From a virus: DNA of 64,000 nucleotides. The translations under genes and the position numbers were made by a program. The notes beneath the pieces are model-generated. The model did no database searches. It saw nothing but the letters and a program-made list of their open reading frames with translations, and was not told where the DNA came from. Where the stretch lies: positions 1 through 64,000 of IMG/VR virus record IMGVR_UViG_3300034104_001007, one strand, 5' to 3'. This document shows, one piece after another, positions 48,320-55,219 of the stretch (within the stretch, counting starts at the first letter, position 1; the number at the start of each line of letters is the position of its first letter).

Positions 48320-48769
48320 ATGGCTGAAAACAGAACACCCCGTGAAATTCAAACTCGTATCGCTGATGAGCGCCCTAAGCAGTGGCAAGCTCCTGAACTC
48401 TTACCAGAGCCAGATAAACAATCAGGTTACGCGTACAGATGGATTCGTGTTTCAACTCTAAATAATGCAGACCCACGTAACCTATCAGGCAAATTGCGTG
48501 AAGGCTGGGAACCTGTAAAAGTTGAAGAACAACCTAAATTCCAACTGCTAATCGACCCGAATAGTCGTTTTAAAGACAATATCGAAATCGGTGGATTATT
48601 ATTATGCAAGACTCCAGAAGAGTTTGTGCAGCAACGTACGGACCATTATACGAAGCAAACACAAGCGCAAACAGAGGCTGTAGATAATAATCTTATGCGC
48701 CAAAGTGACCCTAGAATGCCTATTTTCCAAGAACGAAAATCCTCTAGCTCATTTGGCAAAGGTAGTTAA
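48320..48769 (+). CDS. Conserved head-operon protein of unknown function
   Basis: The 149-residue protein (RPKQWQAPELLPEPDKQSGY, then REGWEPVKVEEQPKFQLLID) has a small beta domain and a disordered polar tail ending SSSSFGKGS. It recurs beside scaffold and capsid genes in aquatic podoviruses. A minor head or assembly role is inferred from position only. Confidence 0.65.
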   Translation: MAENRTPREIQTRIADERPKQWQAPELLPEPDKQSGYAYRWIRVSTLNNADPRNLSGKLREGWEPVKVEEQPKFQLLIDPNSRFKDNIEIGGLLLCKTPEEFVQQRTDHYTKQTQAQTEAVDNNLMRQSDPRMPIFQERKSSSSFGKGS

Positions 48770-48793
48770 TTTTAATTTTATTAGGAGATTTAT

Positions 48794-49384
48794 ATGGCAT
48801 ATCCAACCGTATCCGCTCCCTATGGCTTTAAACCGATTAACCGTTTAGATGGCTTACCATACGCAGGTGCTGTTCGTCAGTACCCTGTAACATCAGGTCA
48901 AGCAATCTACAATGGTCAACCAGTTGTATTAGTTATAGGCGGCACAGTATCAGGTGATTCAGATTTAACAGCAGGTGTTATTCTTGGCGTTGCAGTAGGT
49001 GTTCAATACACAAACTCATCTGGTCAAACAGTACAAGCGCAATACGCACCAGCTTCAGGCGTAACTAACGTTATCGCTTATGTAGTTGATGACCCATTTG
49101 CGTTATACAAAGTAGCACTTACAGGTAACAACTCAACCATTACAGCTGCAGGCAAAAACATCGTCGGCACAAACGTAACAGGTATTGTTGGTACTCCTGA
49201 TGCAAATACTGGTAACGCAACTTCATCTATATTTGGCGCTTCAGCTGCTGTTACAGCAACTTTCCCGTTCCGTGTAGTAAGTGTAGTTCCAGAAACAGCG
49301 ACAGGCGCAGATGCATTCGTAGAATGTATTGTTAAGCTTAACTTGTCACAACTTCTATCAACCACTGGCCTTGCTGCCGCCTAA
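48794..49384 (+). CDS. Putative capsid decoration or head-associated protein
   Basis: The 196-residue beta-rich protein begins MAYPTVSAPYGFKPINRLDG. It then has TSGQAIYNGQPVVLVIGGTV and repeated Val/Thr strands, low in charge. Position immediately before the major capsid gene, a clear AGGAG site and composition suggest an abundant virion surface protein. Not a confirmed family. Confidence 0.6.
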   Translation: MAYPTVSAPYGFKPINRLDGLPYAGAVRQYPVTSGQAIYNGQPVVLVIGGTVSGDSDLTAGVILGVAVGVQYTNSSGQTVQAQYAPASGVTNVIAYVVDDPFALYKVALTGNNSTITAAGKNIVGTNVTGIVGTPDANTGNATSSIFGASAAVTATFPFRVVSVVPETATGADAFVECIVKLNLSQLLSTTGLAAA

Positions 49385-49399
49385 TTAAGGAGATAATAT

Positions 49400-50314
49400 A
49401 TGGCTATTTCACGCGCACAGCTCCTTAAAGAGCTACTACCAGGTCTTAACGCATTATTCGGTTTAGAATATGCCCGTTACGGTCAAGAACACGAAGAGAT
49501 TTACGAAACTGAATCTTCAGAGCGTTCATTCGAAGAAGAAACAAAATTGTCTGGCTTCTCAGCCGCACCTGTTAAAAACGAGGGTTCTGCCATCGCTTAT
49601 GACAATGCTCAAGAAGCTTGGACTGCTCGCTACAACCACGAAACAATCGCGTTAGGCTTCAGCTTAACCGAAGAGGCTATTGAAGATAACTTGTATGACT
49701 CATTGTCTGCTCGTTATACAAAAGGCTTGGCTCGTGCTATGGCATACACCAAACAAGTTAAAGCCGCAGCTGTATTAAACAACGGTTTCAACACCTCTGG
49801 TTCATACAACGGCGGTGATGGTGTTCCATTGTTCTCTGCTTCACATCCACTTGTTGCAGGTGGCAATAATAGTAACATCCCATCAACCCCAGCAGACTTG
49901 AACGAGACTTCTCTAGAAGCAGCCGTAATTCAAATCGCAGCTTGGACTGATGAGCGTGGTCTATTGATTGCAGCTAAACCGAAGAAATTGGTTGTTCCAC
50001 CAGCATTGCAATTCGTTGCTACTCGCTTGTTGGAAACTGAACTTCGTGTTGGTACTGCTGACAATGACATCAACGCCATCAAGAATAACGGTTCTGTAGC
50101 CGAAGGTTACACAATCAATCACTTCTTGACTGACACAAATGCATGGTTCTTAACTACTGACGTGCCAAACGGTATGAAACACTTCGTTCGTACCCCATTG
50201 CAAAACTCAATGGATGGTGACTTCGATACAGGTAACGTTCGCTACAAATCTCGTGAGCGTTATTCATTCGGTTGGTCTGACCCATTAGGTATGTACGGTT
50301 CAGCTGGTGCTTAA
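49400..50314 (+). CDS. Major capsid protein (HK97-fold, Mu gpT-like group)
   Basis: The 304-residue protein has N-terminal helix LLKELLPGLNALFGLEYARY, then NEGSAIAYDNAQEAWTARYN, the helix ALGFSLTEEAIEDNLY, and VPLFSASHPLVAGGNN. TADLNETSLEAAVIQIAAW-type and KPKKLVVPPALQFVATRLLE blocks follow, with NDINAIKNNGSVAEG. These match HK97-fold capsid proteins of the Mu gpT-like type. Codons are rich in preferred forms, as for a highly expressed gene. A strong terminator follows. Confidence 0.9.
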   Translation: MAISRAQLLKELLPGLNALFGLEYARYGQEHEEIYETESSERSFEEETKLSGFSAAPVKNEGSAIAYDNAQEAWTARYNHETIALGFSLTEEAIEDNLYDSLSARYTKGLARAMAYTKQVKAAAVLNNGFNTSGSYNGGDGVPLFSASHPLVAGGNNSNIPSTPADLNETSLEAAVIQIAAWTDERGLLIAAKPKKLVVPPALQFVATRLLETELRVGTADNDINAIKNNGSVAEGYTINHFLTDTNAWFLTTDVPNGMKHFVRTPLQNSMDGDFDTGNVRYKSRERYSFGWSDPLGMYGSAGA

Positions 50315-50334
50315 TAAACACTAGGTAAGATAAG

Positions 50335-50355
50335 AGGGAGCTTCGGCTCCCTTTT
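50335..50355 (+). terminator. Intrinsic terminator after the capsid gene
   Basis: AGGGAGC, UUCG tetraloop, GCTCCCT and a T-run. It separates the very abundant capsid message from the pqqA cassette. Genes further on have their own promoter at 51020. Confidence 0.9.
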
Positions 50356-50395
50356 TAATGGTTTTCTGTATTGCATCATGTTTATAAAAGCGCAG

Positions 50396-50425
50396 AATGT
50401 GTACATGTGCACATCAATGTGTACA
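50396..50425. repeat. Operator-like repeats upstream of pqqA
   Basis: AATGTGTACA occurs twice, 20 bp apart (50396-50405 and 50416-50425), with the perfect palindrome ATGTGCACAT between them (50404-50413). A TATAAA lies at 50383-50388, though no good -35 is visible. The layout suggests a regulator site for the pqqA transcript. Confidence 0.45.
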
Positions 50426-50450
50426 CTCAATCGACTTAAGGAGATTCATC

Positions 50451-50522
50451 ATGTGGACAACACCAGCAGCTACAGAAATGCGTTTTGGCTTTGAAGTAAC
50501 TATGTACGTAATGAACAAATAG
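50451..50522 (+). CDS. pqqA: PQQ precursor peptide PqqA
   Basis: The 23-residue peptide has the full PqqA pattern: MW at 1-2, P5, R11, G13, and the key E15 and Y19 in GFEVTMY. PqqE cross-links that Glu and Tyr, and they become the PQQ skeleton. Length and the positions of W2, P5, R11, G13, E15, V16, T17, Y19 and N22 equal those of Klebsiella PqqA. AAGGAG lies seven bases before the ATG. PQQ is the cofactor of methanol and glucose dehydrogenases. The window has no pqqB-E, so host enzymes would be needed. Flanked by a terminator and an HNH gene. Confidence 0.95.
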   Translation: MWTTPAATEMRFGFEVTMYVMNK

Positions 50523-50543
50523 TCTAAACATTTGTTTAAACAT

Positions 50544-50632
50544 AGGCGGTTAAGCCGACACTAGAGGATGTAGTAAGTAACGAGTTTTTCGGCTTTCTGC
50601 GTTACATGTAACAACTACCAAATCTACGCCTA
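50544..50632 (+). ncRNA. Foldable segment downstream of pqqA
   Basis: Nested stems: TAGGCG (50544-50549)/CGCCTA (50627-50632) and AAGCCGA (50552-50558)/TCGGCTT (50589-50595), plus a perfect palindrome GTTACATGTAAC (50601-50612). No poly-T follows, so it is not a simple terminator. It may protect or regulate the tiny pqqA message, or mark the boundary of an inserted cassette. It runs to the stop of the opposite-strand HNH gene. Confidence 0.4.
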
Positions 50633-51001
50633 CCTTTCTGTAATTTGTTCTGCTTTCAATTGACGTTCTTCGTGATGGTGTTTGCGATGGCAATTGGCGC
50701 ATAGTACTATGCATTTGGCTTCTATTTCTTCACGGGCTATCTTGTAGGCTCCGTTTTGTACTAATTCACTTATTTTTCTATTGGCCGGGTCTGGCACTAC
50801 ATGATGAAAATCTAATGCTGATGGATGGTTCTCTCCGCAGTTGGCACAAGCAAGTGTAGATTTATAGGCTTCCCATTGGATTCTTTTCTTTATCTTACCT
50901 AATCTAACTCGTTCAATCTGTGCAGGCTTGTTATCTTCATAATGTTTCTTAGAATATAGCTTTGCTTTTGCCTTGCGAACAGCTGGGTCTTTGTATGGCA
51001 T
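50630..51001 (-). CDS. Free-standing HNH endonuclease, inserted on opposite strand
   Basis: The 123-residue basic protein (from ATG 51001, GGAG upstream) has zinc-binding CANCGENHPSALDFHHV and CIVLCANCHRKHHH. The DFHH and CHRKHH residues form the HNH active site with two CxxC zinc pairs. It is the only minus-strand gene in the head-tail operon, which suggests a mobile homing-type insertion. It neighbours pqqA. Confidence 0.85.
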   Translation of the reverse strand: MPYKDPAVRKAKAKLYSKKHYEDNKPAQIERVRLGKIKKRIQWEAYKSTLACANCGENHPSALDFHHVVPDPANRKISELVQNGAYKIAREEIEAKCIVLCANCHRKHHHEERQLKAEQITER

Positions 51002-51019
51002 GAATACTCCATTAATTAG

Positions 51020-51048
51020 TTGACACTTAAACAATAACATAGTATAAA
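51020..51048 (+). promoter_or_regulatory. Strong sigma70-type promoter for the downstream virion genes
   Basis: A perfect TTGACA (51020-51025), a 17-base spacer and TATAAA (51043-51048), just upstream of the HNH start codon on the other strand. It faces the genes from 51144. It would restore transcription after the terminator behind the capsid gene. The leader 51055-51143 is about 90 nt and holds no gene. Confidence 0.85.
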
Positions 51049-51143
51049 TGCCATATCAACCGGGAATATTAAATCCGGCCCATTAGACTGTCCCGGCAGA
51101 CGCATACAAGACTAATGAGCTTACTTTGTATGGAGAAATTCAA

Positions 51144-51599
51144 ATGGCTAACACCACATTCAGCGGTCCAATACGTGCAGGTAACATCCGCGACACAACA
51201 GGTACTACAGTAGGCACTAACATTGCTAACGTAGGTCAAGTTGTAATGGCACAATCACAAGCAATCACACAAGCTTCAGCAGTAACGACAATCGTAATCC
51301 CAGCAAACAGCCAAATCGTCGAAATGACTTTGTATGTAACCACTGCTTGGGACGGCGTAGCCTCAACCCTAGGTCTAGGTAACACAGCATTAGCAACTGC
51401 ATACACTGCAGCTAACGCAGTAGCCGGTGGCACCGTAGGTATTGTTTCAGTAACCCCAGGCACAGATGCAACTCGCACATTGGCTTTTGTTGATGTAGGT
51501 ACTACAGACGTTAAAATCGTAGTTACTTCAACTAACACTGGCGCTGGCGAAGGCTACTTAACAGTTCGTTACGTACAAGCTAACAACTTAGTTGCTTAA
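51144..51599 (+). CDS. Putative virion surface protein
   Basis: ATG 51144 has GGAG eight bases upstream. The 151-residue beta-rich, low-charge protein begins MANTTFSGPIRAGNIRDTTG and has strands such as TIVIPANSQIVEMTLYVTTA and LTVRYVQANN. The 'ANTTFSGPxRxGN' opening recurs in aquatic phage structural genes. It probably decorates the head or forms a fibre. Confidence 0.6.
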   Translation: MANTTFSGPIRAGNIRDTTGTTVGTNIANVGQVVMAQSQAITQASAVTTIVIPANSQIVEMTLYVTTAWDGVASTLGLGNTALATAYTAANAVAGGTVGIVSVTPGTDATRTLAFVDVGTTDVKIVVTSTNTGAGEGYLTVRYVQANNLVA

Positions 51600-51607
51600 T
51601 TAATCTA

Positions 51608-51621
51608 GGGGCTTCGGCCCC
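51608..51621 (+). promoter_or_regulatory. GC-rich hairpin between two virion genes
   Basis: GGGGC-TTCG-GCCCC lies seven bases after a stop codon, with no T-run behind it. A stable UUCG hairpin here more likely protects the upstream message than ends transcription. Confidence 0.6.
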
Positions 51622-51645
51622 GCTTACAATCTAAGGAGATTAATT

Positions 51646-51930
51646 ATGGCAATGCAATATGATGTAAAAGGTACATATCTAGCTGCTGGCGCTACCGCCG
51701 CAGTCTTCGCAGGTCCAGCTCGGATTAAAGGTATTGTAATTAGTCACCCAGTTGGTGGCGGTACACTTACACTTAAAAACGGTTCTGGCGGTACTACTGT
51801 ATTCTTATTTACAGCTCCAGCTATAGAAGGTTCTATTAATATCATTGTTCCTGGCGAAGGCATACGTTGCGAAAACGGTATTTATGCTACGACAGCAGCT
51901 GGTGTTACGGCAACTGTATTTTACGGCTAA
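51646..51930 (+). CDS. Small beta-sandwich virion protein
   Basis: The 94-residue protein (VKGTYLAAGATAAVFAGPAR, KGIVISHPVGGGTLTLKNGS, INIIVPGEGIRCENGIYATT) has a jelly-roll-like strand pattern. Small proteins of this kind are frequent near phage capsid genes and may be head decorations. An AAGGAG site precedes the ATG. Confidence 0.6.
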   Translation: MAMQYDVKGTYLAAGATAAVFAGPARIKGIVISHPVGGGTLTLKNGSGGTTVFLFTAPAIEGSINIIVPGEGIRCENGIYATTAAGVTATVFYG

Positions 51931-51938
51931 GGTGAAAC

Positions 51939-52166
51939 ATGAGTATAGAACGCGAACTAGCAGTACATGGAACTGAGATTAAACATCTACAAGCTGATAT
52001 GGATAAACTGGTCCAGGATATGGAATCAATTAAAGCTACGCTTAATGACATTAACACTACCCTTGCGGAAGCTCGCGGCGGTTGGAAAGTCTTAATGATG
52101 GTTGGCGGTGCTGGCGGTGCGTTAGGCGCTTTAGTTACTCAATTTGCACATAAAGTATTTGGTTAG
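51939..52166 (+). CDS. Haemolysin XhlA-like membrane protein
   Basis: Of 75 residues, 1-50 form a coiled coil (HGTEIKHLQADMDKLVQDME) and the C-terminus is one hydrophobic glycine-rich helix (WKVLMMVGGAGGALGALVTQ). This is the XhlA-like layout, often a holin partner. It lies far from the lysis cassette at the left end, so a second lysis or membrane function is possible. Confidence 0.6.
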   Translation: MSIERELAVHGTEIKHLQADMDKLVQDMESIKATLNDINTTLAEARGGWKVLMMVGGAGGALGALVTQFAHKVFG

Positions 52167-52174
52167 GAGTTAAT

Positions 52175-52276
52175 ATGATAGTAAACGAAAATGGTCATGG
52201 TAATAAGCCTGTAAAGCAAGAAAAACCGGTGGAAACACCGGTGAAGAAAGACAAGAGCAATGCCGAGCAAAAGTAA
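52175..52276 (+). CDS. 33-residue basic/acidic peptide
   Basis: TAGGAG lies five bases before the ATG. The peptide is Lys/Glu/Pro-rich (KPVKQEKPVETPVKKDKSNA) and disordered. It overlaps the next gene by 17 bases. Confidence 0.45.
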   Translation: MIVNENGHGNKPVKQEKPVETPVKKDKSNAEQK

Positions 52277-52643
52277 AACTCAGCGAAACTTTATGGCAGC
52301 TGCAGCACATAACCCTAAATTTGCTAAGAAGGTGGGTATCCCTACTAAAGTAGCAAAAGAGTTTAACGATGCTGACAAGGGCAAGACCTTTAAAAAAGGC
52401 GGTGTATCATTAGCCGTTGGTCGGGGTGAAAAATTAGCTACAGATAAAGGTGCTGGACTTACTGCCAAAGGACGCGCAAAATACAATGCAGCAACAGGGT
52501 CTAACTTAAAAGCCCCTCAGCCAGAAGGTGGCCCTCGTAAAAAATCGTTTTGTGCCCGTATGTCAGGTATGCCAGGCCCAATGAAAGACGAGAATGGCAA
52601 ACCTACTCGTAAAGCAGCGTCGCTAAGACGTTGGAAATGTTAA
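52260..52643 (+). CDS. DUF6321-type phage protein
   Basis: The 127-residue basic protein has AKGRAKYNAATGSNLKAPQP followed by EGGPRKKSFCARMSGMPGPM and a C-terminal TRKAASLRRWKC. This C-terminal half is a widespread phage signature (DUF6321). The N-terminus reads KSKTQRNFMAAAAHNPKFAK. It may be a DNA-binding virion component; no function is proven. Confidence 0.75.
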   Translation: MPSKSKTQRNFMAAAAHNPKFAKKVGIPTKVAKEFNDADKGKTFKKGGVSLAVGRGEKLATDKGAGLTAKGRAKYNAATGSNLKAPQPEGGPRKKSFCARMSGMPGPMKDENGKPTRKAASLRRWKC

Positions 52644-52655
52644 TAAGGAATTATT

Positions 52656-52880
52656 ATGGCTAAAGAAAATACAAAGATGGACATGGCGCAAGACAAAGCG
52701 ATGGTTAAATCTGCAATCAAACAACACGATGACCAATTACATGGTGGTAAAAAGACTACATTAAAACTAGCTAAAGGTGGTTCAGCTTCAGCCCGTGCGG
52801 ATGGTTGCGCTACTAAAGGTAAAACAAAGGGTACAATGATTGCCATGTGTGGTGGCGGTATGTATAAAAAGGGTAAATAA
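52656..52880 (+). CDS. Gly/Lys-rich small virion-region protein A
   Basis: The 74-residue protein ends KGGSASARADGCATKGKTKG followed by a glycine-rich tail. It shares the RADGCA-KGKT block with the next gene, including 29 identical bases (52770-52798 = 53045-53073), and a diverged form occurs at 54751-54945. Low complexity and basic; function unknown. Confidence 0.6.
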   Translation: MAKENTKMDMAQDKAMVKSAIKQHDDQLHGGKKTTLKLAKGGSASARADGCATKGKTKGTMIAMCGGGMYKKGK

Positions 52881-52882
52881 TC

Positions 52883-53119
52883 ATGGCAGACAATAAAGCA
52901 AAACCAGTAATAAAACCTGTAAAGCCTGTAAAGCCTAAAATGGACGAAGAGGATTACGGCCCTATTCCGCCAGAGGCTGTGGATAAAAAACAAGACTGGA
53001 CTAACCAAAAAGCTGCAGAGCAATACGAAAAAACAAAGAAATTTGCTAAAGGTGGTTCAGCTTCAGCCCGTGCTGATGGTTGTGCTGTTAAAGGCAAAAC
53101 TCGCGGTAAGATGGTGTAA
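52883..53119 (+). CDS. Gly/Lys-rich small virion-region protein B
   Basis: The 78-residue protein has a Lys/Pro-rich start (AKPVIKPVKPVKPKMDEED) and a C-terminal KGGSASARADGCAVKGKTRG, the same block as protein A. A recent local duplication of the block is likely from the shared DNA. Confidence 0.6.
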   Translation: MADNKAKPVIKPVKPVKPKMDEEDYGPIPPEAVDKKQDWTNQKAAEQYEKTKKFAKGGSASARADGCAVKGKTRGKMV

Positions 53120-53121
53120 TC

Positions 53122-53295
53122 ATGCGAGCGTCTCGTGGTATGGGTGCAATAGCCCCTTCTAAAATGCCTAAGAAAAAGATTATCAAACGCAAAGATAATC
53201 CTGAAGACGTAGAGATGTTTAAAAAAGGTGGGAAGGTAAACTTACCCGCGAGTAAAAATGTCAATAAGGTTAAGCCTTATAGGAAAATTAAATAA
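53122..53295 (+). CDS. 57-residue basic protein
   Basis: RASRGMGAIAPSKMPKKKII, then MFKKGGKVNLPASKNVNKVK. The KKGGKVxLP tail also ends the protein at 43183-44103. Very basic; possible DNA-associated virion protein. Confidence 0.6.
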   Translation: MRASRGMGAIAPSKMPKKKIIKRKDNPEDVEMFKKGGKVNLPASKNVNKVKPYRKIK

Positions 53296-53420
53296 TGCGA
53301 TGCTACTTTAGCTTTATTACTGGAGTGATGGTTGGGCTAGAGTTAGAGCAGGACAATGATTATAATTATTTAATTGTAGAGTTATTCATTGTGCAATTCG
53401 TATTTGAATGGGATAGATAA
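53295..53420 (+). CDS. 41-residue hydrophobic protein
   Basis: ATG overlaps the previous stop (TAATG). RCYFSFITGVMVGLELEQDN then YNYLIVELFIVQFVFEW forms alternating strands. Small beta-type peptides of this sort (V-G-E-E----YL-V-L-I--I-F) occur in many phages. Confidence 0.6.
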   Translation: MRCYFSFITGVMVGLELEQDNDYNYLIVELFIVQFVFEWDR

Positions 53421-53421
53421 A

Positions 53422-54348
53422 TTGGCAACTACAGGTACCACATCTTTTAATTTAGACCTCAACGACTTAGTAGAAGAAGCGTTTGAGAGGTGTGGTCACG
53501 AGCTAAGAACAGGCTATGACTTACGCACTGCAAGACGCAGCTTAAACTTACTTACTGTTGAGTGGGCTAACCGTGGCATAAATCTTTGGACAATCGAACA
53601 AGGCGCGATTGTGATGGCTACTGGACAGGCAGTATACCCGCTACCATCTAATACAATTGACTTGCTTGACCAAGTAATACGCCAAAACAACGGTACTACA
53701 AACCAGATTGATATCAACATCAACCGTATATCCGAGTCAACATACTCTACAATCCCTAACAAGTTAACACAGGGTCGCCCTATACAGGTGTGGATTAACC
53801 GCCAGTCAGGCGCATCAAACGCTACGACAGTGACTTTGAACGGTGGCATATCTGCTACAGACACTACAATTACAGTAAGCTCTACAGCTAACCTATCCTC
53901 ATCAGGGTTTATACAAATTGATAACGAGGTTATTAGCTACCCAAATGTAAGTGGCAACCAGCTTATCAACTGTGCCCGAGGCCAGAACAATACTACCGCA
54001 GCGACTCATATAACAGGCGCTTCGCTAACTACTTTAAACCTCCCGTCAATTAATGTATGGCCAACACCAAATGCTCAGGGTAATCAGTACACCTTTGTTT
54101 ACTGGCGTTTACGTCGTGTCCAAGATGCTGGTGATGGCGTTAATACACAGGATATACCGTTCCGGTTCTTAAACTGTATGGTTGCTGGCTTAGCTTATTA
54201 CTTGTCAATTAAATTGCCGAATGTACCCATAGAGCGTATAACAGGTCTTAAAGCAGACTACGAACAACAATTCCAACTAGCGGCGGACGAAGATAGAGAA
54301 AAGGCATCAATACGATTTGTTCCTCGTAACATGTCATACACGAGGTAA
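53422..54348 (+). CDS. Neck/head-tail connector-like protein, TTG start
   Basis: The start is a TTG at 53422, giving MATTGTTSFNLDLNDLVEEA, the usual family beginning. An in-frame GTG at 53389 lies inside the previous gene. The 308 residues have an N-terminal helical part (ERCGHELRTGYDLRTARRSL), an inserted beta domain at about 130-200 (TVTLNGGISATDTTITVSST), and a helical end. It resembles podovirus tail accessory/adaptor proteins (P22 gp4-like role). Confidence 0.6.
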   Translation: MATTGTTSFNLDLNDLVEEAFERCGHELRTGYDLRTARRSLNLLTVEWANRGINLWTIEQGAIVMATGQAVYPLPSNTIDLLDQVIRQNNGTTNQIDININRISESTYSTIPNKLTQGRPIQVWINRQSGASNATTVTLNGGISATDTTITVSSTANLSSSGFIQIDNEVISYPNVSGNQLINCARGQNNTTAATHITGASLTTLNLPSINVWPTPNAQGNQYTFVYWRLRRVQDAGDGVNTQDIPFRFLNCMVAGLAYYLSIKLPNVPIERITGLKADYEQQFQLAADEDREKASIRFVPRNMSYTR

Positions 54349-54350
54349 TC

Positions 54351-54740
54351 ATGCCTAGTAAATACTCTAGTGGTAAACATAGTATTGCAGAGTGCGACCG
54401 TTGTGGTCAGCGCTATATGCTTAAAGAGCTTAAAAAGCTTACGATTAAAACAAAGCAAGTAAGTATTAAGGTATGCCCAGAATGCTGGGACCCTGACCAA
54501 CCGCAGTTACAACTAGGTATGTACCCAGTTAATGACCCACAAGCGGTAAGAGAACCCCGTCCCGATACTAGCTACTTAGTGTCAGGTATTGGCCCAGATG
54601 GTAATCCAGAGGGCGGTAGTAGAGTATTCCAATGGGGATGGAACCCTGTAGGTGGGGCAAGAGGTCCAGATAGTGGATTAACACCAAATAACTTGATTGC
54701 TCAAGGACAAATTGGTACAGTAACGATACAAATAACTTAG
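54351..54740 (+). CDS. Zinc-ribbon virion-region protein
   Basis: The 129-residue protein has two CxxC pairs (CDRCGQRYMLKEL and VCPECWDPDQPQLQLG) in an N-terminal zinc ribbon. A Pro/Gly-rich part follows (PDGNPEGGSRVFQWGWNPVG), then a Thr/Gln-rich end. This small zinc-ribbon protein next to connector genes is common in phages; its role is unknown. Confidence 0.65.
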   Translation: MPSKYSSGKHSIAECDRCGQRYMLKELKKLTIKTKQVSIKVCPECWDPDQPQLQLGMYPVNDPQAVREPRPDTSYLVSGIGPDGNPEGGSRVFQWGWNPVGGARGPDSGLTPNNLIAQGQIGTVTIQIT

Positions 54741-54750
54741 GAGTATTATC

Positions 54751-54945
54751 ATGGCATACAAATCAGGCGCCGATGGCGTAGCAAAACAAGGTAAGACAAA
54801 AGGTAGAAACTTAGGTGATTCAGGTCCAAACGTAGCAATTGAAAATGGCCCTAAATCTACAGGTAGTAAAGGTGGCAAAACTAATGCTGACATGAAGAAA
54901 ATGGGTCGTGGCTTAGCTAAGATTGCTGCACAGAAAAAGGGATAA
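54751..54945 (+). CDS. Gly/Lys-rich small virion-region protein C
   Basis: The 64-residue protein (MAYKSGADGVAKQGKTKGRN) is disordered and basic, ending in a helix (MKKMGRGLAKIAAQKKG). The ADG-A-xGKTKG block relates it to the proteins at 52656 and 52883. Such basic proteins may bind DNA in the capsid. Confidence 0.6.
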   Translation: MAYKSGADGVAKQGKTKGRNLGDSGPNVAIENGPKSTGSKGGKTNADMKKMGRGLAKIAAQKKG

Positions 54946-54949
54946 TATC

Positions 54950-55219
54950 ATGGGTAAATCAGCACAAGACTCAACAGGGTTTGTTTTTCCTACAGGCGGT
55001 GGTAGCGATATTGGCGTATATAAACAGCCAATGCCAAATGCGGATACGCAGCCAGAAAGCATTATCTCTAAACCAGGTAATGGCGTAAACGAACTAAACA
55101 TTGCTGTAGGCAATACAAGCAAAGGTAATGTTAAAGGTATGAACCCTTACGGTACTGGCGAAATGCGTGGCTATGGTGCTGCAACTAAAGGCCGTAAAAT
55201 TAGTGGAAAAATGGGCTAA
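54950..55219 (+). CDS. 89-residue Gly/Asn-rich virion-region protein
   Basis: ATG 54950 is chosen (GGGATAATATC upstream); an in-frame start at 54923 lies within the previous gene. GKSAQDSTGFVFPTGGGSDI and MNPYGTGEMRGYGAATKGRK: low complexity, basic end. Last base overlaps the next start. Confidence 0.55.
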   Translation: MGKSAQDSTGFVFPTGGGSDIGVYKQPMPNADTQPESIISKPGNGVNELNIAVGNTSKGNVKGMNPYGTGEMRGYGAATKGRKISGKMG

